DNA of 34,716 nt from JAZSQT01 sp045538075 (lineage in GTDB: Bacteria > Chrysiogenota > Deferribacteres > Deferribacterales > Mucispirillaceae). The stretch's first letter is position 1; each line of letters begins with the position of its first letter. The notes under the pieces are model-generated. The model saw nothing but the letters and a program-made list of their open reading frames with translations. It did not search any database and was not told where the DNA came from. A program made the position numbers and the translations under genes. Location of the stretch: contig JAZSQT010000187.1 in the NCBI GenBank assembly GCA_045538075.1, positions 1 to 34,716 of the forward strand, given 5' to 3'. This document shows, one piece after another, positions 22,597 to 32,460 of this stretch.

Positions 22597-25398
22597 ATGA
22601 TTAATAGATTAAAAAGCAATAGTATATATGTTTTAGTAGTTATTTATCTGATACTTTATAGTAGTTTCGTTAATGCAGAAGAAAAAATACCTTTTAGTGA
22701 TAATGTTACTATGGGGGTATTAGATAATGGATTTAAGTATTATATAAGAGAAAATAATTTTCCATCAAACAAAGTAGAATTTCGTCTAAATGTTCGTAGT
22801 GGCTCATTAAATGAAACAGAAAAAGAGTTGGGAATAGCTCATTTTGTGGAACATATGGCTTTTAATGGAACTAAAAACTTTCCTAATAATAGTATTATAA
22901 AGTTTATGGAAGAAGCTGGATTAGTATTTGGTTTAGATAGCAATGCTTATACATCAACTGATGTTACAAATTACCAGTTAACTATACCTGCTGATAATAA
23001 AGTGTTGGTAGAAAAGGCATTTGCTGTAATGAGAGATTGGGCAGATGGAATTACTTTTGATGAAAAAGAGGTAATATCTGAGCGTGGTGTTATTTTAGAA
23101 GAAGAAAGAATGCGAAGTGATTTAAGGAGTAGATTAGCTAAGCAATCAAAAAAAGAACTTCTTAAAGGTTCTTTATATATAGAAAGAGACCCTATTGGCG
23201 ATAGAAGTATAATCAAAAATGCTGATAAATCACTTGTGGAGGGTTACTACAAAAAATGGTATGTCCCTAATAATATGAGTATAGTAGTTGTTGGGGATAT
23301 AAAAACAGAAGAAGCAAAAAAATATATAGAAAAATATTTTTCTTCAATGAAAAAAAATAATACTCCAAAAAAGGCAGATACAAATATACCTATAATAGAT
23401 GGTGTAAGAGTAAATATTATTAGTGATAAAGAGGCTAAGGGATTAAATGTAACTTTAAGTTATTTTGAAAAAGGGGTAAGACCAGAAAATTATAGCAATT
23501 TTAAAGATTTAACCTTAATGCAAAGTAGTATAGCTATGTTAAATAAACGAATTACTCTTAAAATTAATGAGAAGAAAAGTAATTTGTTAAATTTTCGTGG
23601 AGGTGTAACTCAAACGAATGGTGGAGTTAGAATATCATCTTTTAATGCTACTTTTGAAAAAGGAACTTTTGATAAGTCGTTAATTGAATTTTTAACAGAA
23701 ATAGAATCTGTAAAAAGGTATGGATTTAATATAAATGAATTAAAAGAATTTAAGAACGGACGTATAACATATTTAGAACGAGCAGCAAAGCCAGATTTTA
23801 GATATGAATCAGAAAAATATGCAGCAGATATTTGTGCTTACGATAGTTTTGGAGGCTATTTAACAGATTTTTCACAAGATAAAGTTTTGTTTGAAAGATT
23901 TTTTAATGATACAAATTTAACGAGTTTTAATAGAGCTTTTAAAGAATTAACTTCTTCGCCATCAGTTTTGTTGACTGTTACTATACCTGAAAGTGATTTA
24001 GGTAAAATTAATATTAATACAGAAATTTTTAAAAAAATTATAAATAACGTATCAAAATCAAAAATAACTCAAGAAAAATACGATTATTCAGATATAAAAT
24101 TAATTAAAGAAGATGTTAAAAAAGGTGAAATAGTATCTCAAAAAAAATTAAAAAATCTTGATGCAGTAGATGTGTTATTTTCAAATGGTGTAAGATTAAT
24201 TATAAATTACAACAAAGAAGAAAAAAATAAATTTTATGCAGTAGGAAGAAAAAAAGGTGGCTCATCTATCTTAAATGATATGGACGCAATGTTGCTACCA
24301 GTTGCTTTAAAGGCAGTTAATTTAAGTGGATATAATGATGTTAGTGCAAGGCAATTACTTAGTTATATGTCAAATAAACAAGTTAATATATCTTTAAAGG
24401 CAACGGATTATACTTTTGATATTGAAGGCTTTGGTGATACAAGGGATATAGAAACATATTTTCAGCTTTTGTATAAATATTTTACGAGTGGTAATATAAA
24501 TAATGATACGTTAGATTCTATTATTAAAAGCGTAAAAAATGAAGTTAGTAATGATTTAAAAGATAATAAAAAGTTGTTTTTAAGGGAAATTGCTCCAAAA
24601 ATGTATGATAGTAATTACCGTAAAACTTACTTTTTAAAAGAAGATATTTCAAAAATTACATACGATAATTTAATCAAAATATTTAAAGATAATTATTTAG
24701 ATATAAATAATTTCGTCTTTGTAATTTCATCAGATTTAGAAACTGATAAGGTTTTAGAATTAGCTTCTAAATACATTTCTGGCATAAAAAAATCAGATAA
24801 GAAACTTGTTGTAAAAAATAGAATAGTGCAAGTTAATAATGGTAGTGCAGATGGGTATGGTGATACAGAAAATCGTTCAGAAGTTAATATATTTTTAGAT
24901 AAAAGTGTAGGTAGTTATAGTAATGCTACGTATAAAATGTATCCAATTAGAAATATATTAAGAAATAGATTAAGAGAGACGGTGCGAGAAAAATTAAGTG
25001 GTGTTTATTCTATTAGCGTTATTTTAAGGTATTTAGATTATCCATCTGATGACTTTTTAGGCAGAATATCTTTTACTTGCGACCCTAAAAGAAAGGAAGA
25101 AATTATTAAAAATACAATGGAAATAGTAGAAGATTTTATAGAAAAAGGCATTACTAAAGAAGAACTTGAATCAGCAAGAAAAGCTCAAATTTTATCTATA
25201 GAAAAAAGTGGAAAAGAAAATAAATTTCTATCAAATAATATTGCATTAAATATTTTGAAAAATGAAGAAATAATATCATCTAAAGATATTGTTAATATAG
25301 TGAAAGAATATGATTTAGATGAAATAAATAAACTTATTCAATACGTATTCAAAGGTCATAAAACTTTTATTTGGTCTTATAATCAAAAGGTAAAATAG
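22597..25398 (+). CDS. Periplasmic M16-family zinc protease (PqqL/FusC-like)
   Basis: A 933-residue protease with a clear signal peptide (MINRLKSNSIYVLVVIYLILYSSFVNA, cut before EEKIPF). The inverted zinc motif HxxEH is H82-F-V-E85-H86 (HFVEHMAFNG), and the third ligand is Glu168/169 in RGVILEEERMR. Two M16 halves follow; the second contains RNRLRETVREKLSGVYSI, the typical substrate-binding R/Y region. Length and export match E. coli PqqL (YddC) and Pectobacterium FusC, which cleave proteins brought in by TonB-dependent receptors. The gene lies 19 bp after tonB and 2 bp before yejA, exactly between uptake and import steps. Peptide-ligand processing is a strong inference. Confidence 0.92.
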   Translation: MINRLKSNSIYVLVVIYLILYSSFVNAEEKIPFSDNVTMGVLDNGFKYYIRENNFPSNKVEFRLNVRSGSLNETEKELGIAHFVEHMAFNGTKNFPNNSIIKFMEEAGLVFGLDSNAYTSTDVTNYQLTIPADNKVLVEKAFAVMRDWADGITFDEKEVISERGVILEEERMRSDLRSRLAKQSKKELLKGSLYIERDPIGDRSIIKNADKSLVEGYYKKWYVPNNMSIVVVGDIKTEEAKKYIEKYFSSMKKNNTPKKADTNIPIIDGVRVNIISDKEAKGLNVTLSYFEKGVRPENYSNFKDLTLMQSSIAMLNKRITLKINEKKSNLLNFRGGVTQTNGGVRISSFNATFEKGTFDKSLIEFLTEIESVKRYGFNINELKEFKNGRITYLERAAKPDFRYESEKYAADICAYDSFGGYLTDFSQDKVLFERFFNDTNLTSFNRAFKELTSSPSVLLTVTIPESDLGKININTEIFKKIINNVSKSKITQEKYDYSDIKLIKEDVKKGEIVSQKKLKNLDAVDVLFSNGVRLIINYNKEEKNKFYAVGRKKGGSSILNDMDAMLLPVALKAVNLSGYNDVSARQLLSYMSNKQVNISLKATDYTFDIEGFGDTRDIETYFQLLYKYFTSGNINNDTLDSIIKSVKNEVSNDLKDNKKLFLREIAPKMYDSNYRKTYFLKEDISKITYDNLIKIFKDNYLDINNFVFVISSDLETDKVLELASKYISGIKKSDKKLVVKNRIVQVNNGSADGYGDTENRSEVNIFLDKSVGSYSNATYKMYPIRNILRNRLRETVREKLSGVYSISVILRYLDYPSDDFLGRISFTCDPKRKEEIIKNTMEIVEDFIEKGITKEELESARKAQILSIEKSGKENKFLSNNIALNILKNEEIISSKDIVNIVKEYDLDEINKLIQYVFKGHKTFIWSYNQKVK

Positions 25399-25400
25399 AT

Positions 25401-27209
25401 ATGTATAAAATTATTTTCTTATGTTTATTTTTAATTTTTTCAGTAAATACTTATGCAGAAGTAATAAAATCTCATGGTATATCATTAACAGAAGAGCTAA
25501 AATATGATAAAAATTTTACTCATTACGATTACGTTAATATAAATGCTAAGAAAGGTGGCATTTTTAAGCGAGGGATAGTAGGGACTTTTGATAGTTTTAA
25601 TATTTTTGCTATAAAAGGTATATCTTTTAAATCTTCAGGATATATATACGATACATTACTTGAAAGTTCATCTGATGAAGCAGAATCTTATTACGGTTTA
25701 TTGGCAGAAAGTATGGAATATCCTAAAGATTTTTCTTACGTTATATTTAATTTAAGAAAAGAGGCAAAATGGCACGATGGCAAACCTTTAACATCAGAAG
25801 ATGTAGTATTTAGTTTCAATAAAATTACAGAAGTTAGCCCTTTTTATAAAAATTACTATAAATTAATAGAAAAATGTGAAGCATTAAGTCCTTATAAAGT
25901 AAAATTTACATTCAAAAAAGGTGCTTTTAGTAAAGAATTGCCCTTAATTGTTGGTCAACTTACGGTGATACCTAAACATTTTTGGCAGACAAGAGATTTA
26001 TCTAAATCAACATTAGAAATACCTCTCGGTAGTGGTCCTTACAAAATTGGTGAATTTGAAGCTGGTAAGAGAGTTGTTTTTGAAAGGGTAAAGGATTATT
26101 GGGGTCAAAATATTCCGGTAAATAAAGGTCAGTATAATTTTGATAAAATAATTTTTGAATATTTTAGAGATCAAACAGTTGCTTTTGAGGCATTTAAGGC
26201 TGGTCATTTTGATTTGATTAGTGAATCATCTGGCAAAAGGTGGTATCGTGGATACGTTGGAAAATTTTTTGATAATGGATATATAAAAAAAGAAGAAATA
26301 CACCATAAAAACCCACAAGGAATGAAAGGTATTTTTTTAAATACATCAGTAAAACCTCTTGATAATATAATAGTTCGTAAAGCACTCCTTTATTCCTATG
26401 ATTATGAATGGTTAAATAAAAATATATATTTTTCTCAAGATAGGCGTCATGATAGTTTTTTTTCTAATTCACTACTTGCAAGTGGCCAAGAGTTAAGTTA
26501 TGATTTAAAAAGTATAATCAAAAAAGAGTGGGTAGGAGTTAGCGATACTTTGTTAAATACCCCCTTTAAATATCCAGTTAGTAAATCTGATAATAATAGA
26601 GAAAATTTAGTAATAGCCGTAAATTTATTAAAGCAAGCAGGATATACGTATAAAAATGGTAAAATGGTTGATGAAAAAGGTAAGCAATTATCTTTAGAAA
26701 TAATTATATCATCAAAATCTTTAGAAAAAGATTTATTACCTTTTAAAAAGTCATTAGAGAGAATAGGGATAGATTTTAATATAAAACTTTTAGACAGTAG
26801 TTCTTACGTTGAAAAAGTACGCAATAAGGAATATATGATGATTTATTCTTTAATGCGACAATCTAATTCTCCTGGTAATGAACAAAGGAGTATGTGGCAT
26901 AGTGCAACTGCAATGGAAAAAGGAAGTAGAAATTATTCTGCAATTAAAAATCAAGCTGTAGATAATTTAATAGAAAAGATAGTAGCGTCAAAAACTCGTC
27001 AAGAAATTATTAATTATACAAAAGCATTAGATTGGGTGTTGAAGCAAGGTTACTACGTGATTCCAGCAGGCTATTCAGATGAATGGAAAATTTCTTATTG
27101 GGATAAGTTTTATAGACCAGATATTACTCCATTATATGCTTTAGGGTTTAATACATGGTGGATTAACGAAGATAGAAACAATGAAATTAATCGGTTGGTA
27201 AATAAATAA
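25401..27209 (+). CDS. yejA: YejA-like periplasmic peptide-binding protein
   Basis: A 602-residue SBP_bac_5 (cluster C) solute-binding protein, the same size as E. coli YejA. The signal peptide is [19 protein letters not shown]. Family pattern: [32 protein letters not shown], then [31 protein letters not shown], the hallmark of oligopeptide binders. It supplies peptides to YejB/YejE. In enterobacteria Yej imports microcin C and other peptides. It starts 2 bp after the protease gene and overlaps yejB by one base. Confidence 0.93.
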   Translation: MYKIIFLCLFLIFSVNTYAEVIKSHGISLTEELKYDKNFTHYDYVNINAKKGGIFKRGIVGTFDSFNIFAIKGISFKSSGYIYDTLLESSSDEAESYYGLLAESMEYPKDFSYVIFNLRKEAKWHDGKPLTSEDVVFSFNKITEVSPFYKNYYKLIEKCEALSPYKVKFTFKKGAFSKELPLIVGQLTVIPKHFWQTRDLSKSTLEIPLGSGPYKIGEFEAGKRVVFERVKDYWGQNIPVNKGQYNFDKIIFEYFRDQTVAFEAFKAGHFDLISESSGKRWYRGYVGKFFDNGYIKKEEIHHKNPQGMKGIFLNTSVKPLDNIIVRKALLYSYDYEWLNKNIYFSQDRRHDSFFSNSLLASGQELSYDLKSIIKKEWVGVSDTLLNTPFKYPVSKSDNNRENLVIAVNLLKQAGYTYKNGKMVDEKGKQLSLEIIISSKSLEKDLLPFKKSLERIGIDFNIKLLDSSSYVEKVRNKEYMMIYSLMRQSNSPGNEQRSMWHSATAMEKGSRNYSAIKNQAVDNLIEKIVASKTRQEIINYTKALDWVLKQGYYVIPAGYSDEWKISYWDKFYRPDITPLYALGFNTWWINEDRNNEINRLVNK

Positions 27210-28300
27210 TGTATAAATACGTAATTAAACGGCTGTTATTAATTATACCAACCTTATTTGGTATCGTAACATTAAATTTCTTTCTCATTCAAGCAGCTCC
27301 AGGTGGACCAGTAGAATCAATGATTGCAAGAATTTCAGGAGACAATCAAAGGGCAGAAGATGTTGCATTAGCTGAAGAAAATTCAATGGGAACAATATCA
27401 AGTGATAATGATGTTATAACAAATAAGTATGAAGGTGGAGAAAATTTATCTCCAGAATTAATTAAAAAAATTGAAGAAATATACGGTTTTGATAAACCAA
27501 TATTAGAAAGATATTTTACGACTATGAAAGATTATATTCTTTTTAATTTTGGCGAAAGTTTTTTTAATGATAAATCAATAATTGAGATGATAAAAGAAAG
27601 ATTACCAGTTTCTATTTCCTTAGGTGTATGGAGCACTCTTTTAATATACTTAATTGGTATTCCATTAGGCATTAAAAAAGCAGTAAAAAACGGAACACCT
27701 TTTGATGCAATATCTTCATTTTTTATGATTTTAGGAAGTTCTATTCCAGTTTTTTTATTTGCAGTAATATTAATTATATTTTTTGCTGGTGGAAACTATT
27801 TTTCGTGGTTTCCTTTACGGGGACTTGTATCAGACGATTTTAGCCAGATGAGTTTATTTAGTAAAATATTAGATTATTTATGGCATTTATGTTTACCTAT
27901 TATTTCAATGGTAATAGGAGGTTTTGCATCTTTATCTCTACTTACAAAAAATTCTTTTTTAGAAGAAATAAAAAAACAATACGTTATTACGGCAATGTCA
28001 AAAGGTATTACAGAAAAAAGAGTTTTATATGGTCATATATTTAGGAATGCTATGTTAATAGTTATATCTGGTTTTCCGGCTACATTTATATCTATGTTTT
28101 TTACTGGTTCTTTGTTAATTGAAGTTATTTTTTCTTTAAACGGTCTTGGGTTAATGGGTTTTGAAGCAGCATTAAATAGAGATTATCCAGTAATGTTTTC
28201 AACCTTATATATTTTTACATTAATTGGGTTAATATTAAATTTAATTAGCGATTTAATGTATATTGCTATAGATCCAAGAATATCTTTTAAAAAAGTATAG
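27209..28300 (+). CDS. yejB: Peptide ABC transporter permease YejB
   Basis: A 363-residue inner-membrane permease, matching the size of E. coli YejB. The start [22 protein letters not shown], then APGGPVE and [15 protein letters not shown] with the long periplasmic insertion between helices 1 and 2, is characteristic of YejB. The coupling loop reads [29 protein letters not shown], and [26 protein letters not shown] follows. It pairs with YejE to form the channel. Confidence 0.96.
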   Translation: MYKYVIKRLLLIIPTLFGIVTLNFFLIQAAPGGPVESMIARISGDNQRAEDVALAEENSMGTISSDNDVITNKYEGGENLSPELIKKIEEIYGFDKPILERYFTTMKDYILFNFGESFFNDKSIIEMIKERLPVSISLGVWSTLLIYLIGIPLGIKKAVKNGTPFDAISSFFMILGSSIPVFLFAVILIIFFAGGNYFSWFPLRGLVSDDFSQMSLFSKILDYLWHLCLPIISMVIGGFASLSLLTKNSFLEEIKKQYVITAMSKGITEKRVLYGHIFRNAMLIVISGFPATFISMFFTGSLLIEVIFSLNGLGLMGFEAALNRDYPVMFSTLYIFTLIGLILNLISDLMYIAIDPRISFKKV

Positions 28301-28315
28301 TAGGTTAAATTAATA

Positions 28316-29338
28316 ATGGTAGTATCAGCCCTTACAAAACGAAGAATTTCACGATTTATAGCAAATAAAAGAGCTAAATATTCTTTAATAATATTTTTAA
28401 TTCTTTTTATTTTTAGCTTATTTGCAGAAGTTATTGCTAACGATAAACCGATATTTTTAAAATATAACGATAAATTTTATTTTCCTTTTATAAAAGTTTA
28501 TTCAGAAAATGAGTTTGGAGGATTTTTTGAATCAGAAGCTGATTATAAAGATCCATTTATGATAGAAAATATAAAAAATAACGGTTTTGCTATTTGGCCA
28601 CCAATTAGATATTCTTACGATACTATTGAGTATAATTTGCCATCACCAGCACCTACAAAACCTACATTGCAAAATATTTTGGGAACTGATGATAAAGGTA
28701 GAGATGTTTTTGCAAGGCTTATTTATGGCTTTAGAATATCGGTTATTTTTGGGTTATTATTGACTATTTTTACTTCAATTTTAGGTATAATAATAGGTGC
28801 GATACAAGGCTACTATGGTGGTAAAATTGATATTATAGGACAAAGATTTATTGAAATTTGGTCTGGTATTCCAGTTCTCTACATCTTAATTATGGCAAGT
28901 AGTATGATAGGTTCTGGTTTTTGGATTTTATTATTTTTAATGACTTTGTTTGGGTGGACAAAACTTGTTGGTGTCGTTCGTGCAGAATTTTTAAAAAGTC
29001 GTAATCTTGAATACGTTGAGGCTGCAAAAGTTTTAGGCGTAAAAAATCGCAATATAATATTTAAACATATTTTGCCTAATGGGTTAACTGCATCACTAAC
29101 TTTTTTGCCATTTATTTTAAGTGGTTCTATTGCTTCTTTAACTTCCTTAGATTTTTTAGGTTTTGGAATGCCTACTGGTTCTGCGTCATTAGGAGAGCTA
29201 TTATCTGTTGGTAAAAATAATATTCATTCTCCATGGATTGGTATATCAGCTTTTGTGGTTATATCAACATTATTAAGTGTTTTAGTTTTTATTGGAGAAG
29301 GTGTAAGAGATGCTTTTGCTCCAAATAATTTAAATTGA
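28316..29338 (+). CDS. yejE: Peptide ABC transporter permease YejE
   Basis: A 340-residue second permease, as expected for YejE (about 341). It has a first membrane helix (SLIIFLILFIFSLFAEVIAND), a long periplasmic loop, then GTDDKGRDVFARLIYGFRISVIFG typical of the DppC/OppC family and the coupling motif VEAAKVLGVKNRNIIFKHILPNG. It lies 15 bp after yejB and 10 bp before yejF. Confidence 0.95.
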   Translation: MVVSALTKRRISRFIANKRAKYSLIIFLILFIFSLFAEVIANDKPIFLKYNDKFYFPFIKVYSENEFGGFFESEADYKDPFMIENIKNNGFAIWPPIRYSYDTIEYNLPSPAPTKPTLQNILGTDDKGRDVFARLIYGFRISVIFGLLLTIFTSILGIIIGAIQGYYGGKIDIIGQRFIEIWSGIPVLYILIMASSMIGSGFWILLFLMTLFGWTKLVGVVRAEFLKSRNLEYVEAAKVLGVKNRNIIFKHILPNGLTASLTFLPFILSGSIASLTSLDFLGFGMPTGSASLGELLSVGKNNIHSPWIGISAFVVISTLLSVLVFIGEGVRDAFAPNNLN

Positions 29339-29348
29339 GTTTATTAAC

Positions 29349-30932
29349 ATGAAAAAAATTCTTCAAGTAAAAAACTTATCTATTGATTTTATAAATGAAT
29401 TTGGTGTTACCCATGCTGTAAAAGATTTTTCTTACGACGTTTATAAAGGTGAAACTTTAGCAATAGTGGGAGAGTCTGGCTCTGGAAAATCTGTAGCAAC
29501 TTTATCTATTGCTGGATTATTAAAAGATTTTGGAGCAATAAAAAAAAGTGGTAAAATATTTTTTAAAAATAAAGAGATTAATTACGATAATAGTAAAGAA
29601 TTAGAAAAAATAAGAGGTTCACAAATTGCATATATTTTTCAAGAACCAATGGTTAGTTTAAATCCTTTACATAAAGTAGGCAAACAAATTACAGAAAAGT
29701 TAAGAATAACTAATAAATTAAGTAAAAAACAAGCAGATAAAAAAGCAATAGAATTGCTAAATATATGTGGAATAAAAGATGCAGAAAATAGGATAAGTGA
29801 TTATCCGTTTCTTTTTAGTGGAGGAGAAAGACAAAGGATAATGATTGCTATGGCTCTTTCAAATAATCCAGAATTATTAATTGCTGATGAGCCTACAACT
29901 GCTCTTGATGTAACTATACAAGCAGAAGTATTAGATTTAATTGAAAAAATAAAAAAAGAATATAATATGACTGTAATTTTAATCACTCACGATATGGCAA
30001 TAGTAAAAAAATATGCAGATCGTGCTATTATAGCTAAAAATGGGATTATTATTGAAGAAGGTATGGTAAAAGAAATATTTGAAAACCCAAAACACGAATA
30101 TACGAAACTTTTAATATCTAAAAAAGAATTTTTACCAGTAACTGAAAATATTTCTAATGAAGTAATTTTAAAATTAAATAATGTTAATGTAATATATGAA
30201 ACGAAAAAAGGTTTATTTAACTATAAAAATTATAAAAAACACGCAGTAAACAATATATCATTTTCATTATTAAAGGGTAGTAGTTTAGGTATCGTTGGTG
30301 AATCTGGTAGTGGTAAAACATCATTAATTAAGGCAATAGTTAAATTAGTTGATTTTACTGGCGATGTTTATATTGAAGATAAGTTATTTTCATCTTTAAA
30401 AGGAGAAAATGAACGATTAATGAGAAGATATATACAATTGGTTTTTCAAGACCCTATGGGTAGCTTAAATCCAAGAATGACTATAGAAATGATAGTAAAA
30501 GAAGGTTTAAAGGCATTTAATATAAATAGTGATGATGAAATTTCAAAGTTAGTAGATGAAGCATTAATTTCAACAGGGCTTAATCCAAGTATAAAAAATA
30601 GATACCCTCACGAATTTTCTGGAGGGCAAAGACAAAGGATAGCTATAGCAAGAGCTATTATAATGAAACCAAAAATTATTATTTTTGATGAACCAACATC
30701 GTCATTAGATGTGCAAACTAAATTTCAAATTATAGAACTGCTAAATAATTTAAGAGAAAAATATAATTTATCTTATATAATTGTATCTCATGATTTAAGT
30801 TTAATATCCTCTGTTTGCAATGAAGTAATAATAATGAAAAATGGTTTAATAGTAGAAAAATCATCATCTTATGAAATAATGAATAATCCACAAGAGAATT
30901 ATACGAAAAAACTTATAGAATCATCATTATAA
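29349..30932 (+). CDS. yejF: Peptide ABC transporter ATPase YejF, two fused domains
   Basis: A 527-residue protein with two complete ATP-binding cassettes, the YejF arrangement. Domain 1: Walker A GESGSGKS (41-48), signature FSGGERQR (about 156-163), Walker B LLIADEP. Domain 2: GESGSGKT (about 317-324), signature FSGGQRQR (about 423-430), Walker B IIIFDEP with SHD. Both catalytic Glu residues are kept, so both sites should hydrolyse ATP, unlike the altered ATPase earlier in the operon. It is the last gene of the run; about 160 bp without an obvious hairpin terminator follow. Confidence 0.96.
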   Translation: MKKILQVKNLSIDFINEFGVTHAVKDFSYDVYKGETLAIVGESGSGKSVATLSIAGLLKDFGAIKKSGKIFFKNKEINYDNSKELEKIRGSQIAYIFQEPMVSLNPLHKVGKQITEKLRITNKLSKKQADKKAIELLNICGIKDAENRISDYPFLFSGGERQRIMIAMALSNNPELLIADEPTTALDVTIQAEVLDLIEKIKKEYNMTVILITHDMAIVKKYADRAIIAKNGIIIEEGMVKEIFENPKHEYTKLLISKKEFLPVTENISNEVILKLNNVNVIYETKKGLFNYKNYKKHAVNNISFSLLKGSSLGIVGESGSGKTSLIKAIVKLVDFTGDVYIEDKLFSSLKGENERLMRRYIQLVFQDPMGSLNPRMTIEMIVKEGLKAFNINSDDEISKLVDEALISTGLNPSIKNRYPHEFSGGQRQRIAIARAIIMKPKIIIFDEPTSSLDVQTKFQIIELLNNLREKYNLSYIIVSHDLSLISSVCNEVIIMKNGLIVEKSSSYEIMNNPQENYTKKLIESSL

Positions 30933-31034
30933 CATAAAATGAAAAAATGTTAAATAATGGTAAATTGATAATTTGTTTTAATAACTTTTAGATAATATAA
31001 GTAATTTTATTTCATTTTAACAAAAATTTAATAA

Positions 31035-31040
31035 TATAAT
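31035..31040 (+). promoter_or_regulatory. Candidate -10 box upstream of the lipoprotein gene
   Basis: A perfect TATAAT stands 54 bp before the preferred ATG. No convincing -35 is found (TTCATT at 31011-31016 with 18-bp spacing is the best), so it is uncertain whether the lipoprotein has its own promoter or is read through from yejF. Confidence 0.35.
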
Positions 31041-31093
31041 ACTTGTATATTTTTAAATATTTTCTTATATTCATACTTAAAGAGAGGTTTTTT

Positions 31094-32284
31094 ATGGGAA
31101 AATTAGCTAATATATTTTTATTTATTTTTGTATTAATGTTATCAAGTTGTTCTGATTCAACTAATTCTTCTGATAATGCTAATATTTCTGATAATCAAAA
31201 TAATTCAGAAAATTCTAATAATCCTAATAATTCTAATAATTCGTCAAATTCAAATGGGTCATCAGATAATCCACCGTCAAGTAGTATAGTTAATATAGAT
31301 GGATACACAATAAATACTGTAGGAGAAAACGGTATTTTAAAGGCATCTGTTACTCCTCCCCTAAGCACATCTGGAAATGGTGATAAATATCTTTGGTATC
31401 TTGGTAATTATACAGAGCAAGATGCAGAAAATGTAAAGACAGATATATATAGTGTTTATAATGAAAATATTATTGATAATAAACAAGGTTTATCAGTTGA
31501 ATTAAAAGCTTCAGAATTAACAGGAAGTTATGGATTGATTTTTGTAGTATTAGATAGTAGTGATAAAGTAAAAATATCTACTTATCTACCAGTAACAATT
31601 CAGTATAAGTCAAATACAGATAAAGCATTTTTGTTTACAGCTGAAGAGGGACCAGATAGCTCAAGTGGTCAAAATTATATGTATTTTGCAATAAGAGTTT
31701 ATGGGACTTCTCCAAGCAAAAAATTTAGGGTAGATGTAGCACCAAGAGATGCTATGGATTATGACTGGGCTTATCCAAGACATTTATTATTTCAATATAA
31801 TGGTAATGGATATGAGAATTTTACTGGTTCAAAAACAGATCTTGTGAATACTCTTGGTCAAACCAAACTATACGATTTATGCTATGATGATAATATATGT
31901 TTAGGTGGTTATAGTGAAGCTACTGGTTTTGCAAATGAAGCTGGAAGCCAATTTGAATTTCCTTTTTATTATGGAACAGATAATTTTAGGGTTTCAAAAG
32001 GTAGTGGCACATTAGAATTTCCATTTCCTTCAATTGCTGTTTATGATAGGACAAAATATCCAACAGATATTATGATTTTTAATCCTGAAACCACAATTAT
32101 TTCTGTTCATGGTGCTAGTTTAAAAATAGGTATTGATATGAATAAATATAATAGTAATAAACATAAAAATATAGCATTAATAGATATATTTTTTGAAAAT
32201 TATACTGGTGGATCAGAATTGCCAATAATAACACATGTAGGTTTTGTGAATAAAGACGGCTCATTAGATTTATTTTCAAAATAA
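31094..32284 (+). CDS. Secreted lipoprotein of unknown function with Asn/Ser-rich linker
   Basis: A 396-residue lipoprotein. The start at 31094 is preferred to 31043 because AGAGAGG lies 6 nt before it and it gives a compact type II signal peptide (MGKLANIFLFIFVLMLSSC, lipobox LSSC, lipidated Cys19). Residues 20-60 are a low-complexity Asn/Ser/Asp tether. The rest is a soluble domain of about 335 residues, rich in aromatic and beta-type segments (DKYLWYLGNYTEQ; YDLCYDDNICLGGYSEATGF, with two Cys that may pair). I do not recognise the family. It follows the Fur-regulated operon by 161 bp on the same strand, so a surface role in the same uptake is possible but unproven. Confidence 0.85.
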   Translation: MGKLANIFLFIFVLMLSSCSDSTNSSDNANISDNQNNSENSNNPNNSNNSSNSNGSSDNPPSSSIVNIDGYTINTVGENGILKASVTPPLSTSGNGDKYLWYLGNYTEQDAENVKTDIYSVYNENIIDNKQGLSVELKASELTGSYGLIFVVLDSSDKVKISTYLPVTIQYKSNTDKAFLFTAEEGPDSSSGQNYMYFAIRVYGTSPSKKFRVDVAPRDAMDYDWAYPRHLLFQYNGNGYENFTGSKTDLVNTLGQTKLYDLCYDDNICLGGYSEATGFANEAGSQFEFPFYYGTDNFRVSKGSGTLEFPFPSIAVYDRTKYPTDIMIFNPETTIISVHGASLKIGIDMNKYNSNKHKNIALIDIFFENYTGGSELPIITHVGFVNKDGSLDLFSK

Positions 32285-32354
32285 TATAATAAAATTAAAT
32301 ATACTAAATTGAAAATAGTTATTTTTGAAGGTTTTGAACGAAAATAATATCAAT

Positions 32355-32383
32355 AAAAAGCCACATTAATATGTGGCTTTTTT
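32355..32383 (+). terminator. Rho-independent terminator after the lipoprotein gene
   Basis: The stem AAAGCCACAT (32357-32366), loop TAAT and ATGTGGCTTT (32371-32380) form a perfect 10-bp hairpin continuing into TTT. It closes the plus-strand run that begins at the Fur box or at the lipoprotein promoter, and isolates pyruvate kinase. Confidence 0.9.
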
Positions 32384-32403
32384 GTTATTGTTTTAAAAGT
32401 TTC

Positions 32404-32432
32404 TTGAAAATATACGTTATTAATTGTATCCT
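32404..32432 (+). promoter_or_regulatory. Candidate promoter of pyruvate kinase
   Basis: TTGAAA (32404-32409), 17 bp, TATCCT (32427-32432). Box matches are 4-5 of 6. It lies between the terminator and the pyk start at a normal distance. Confidence 0.45.
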
Positions 32433-32460
32433 AAATAAAGTAAAGTTTAAAGGGTAACCA

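Noticed and set aside
30936..31018. Complementary arms AAAATGAAA / TTTCATTTT after yejF as a terminator
   Set aside because: The arms are 65 bp apart and pure A+T-type sequence, with no compact stem or T-tract. This is not convincing in such A+T-rich DNA.
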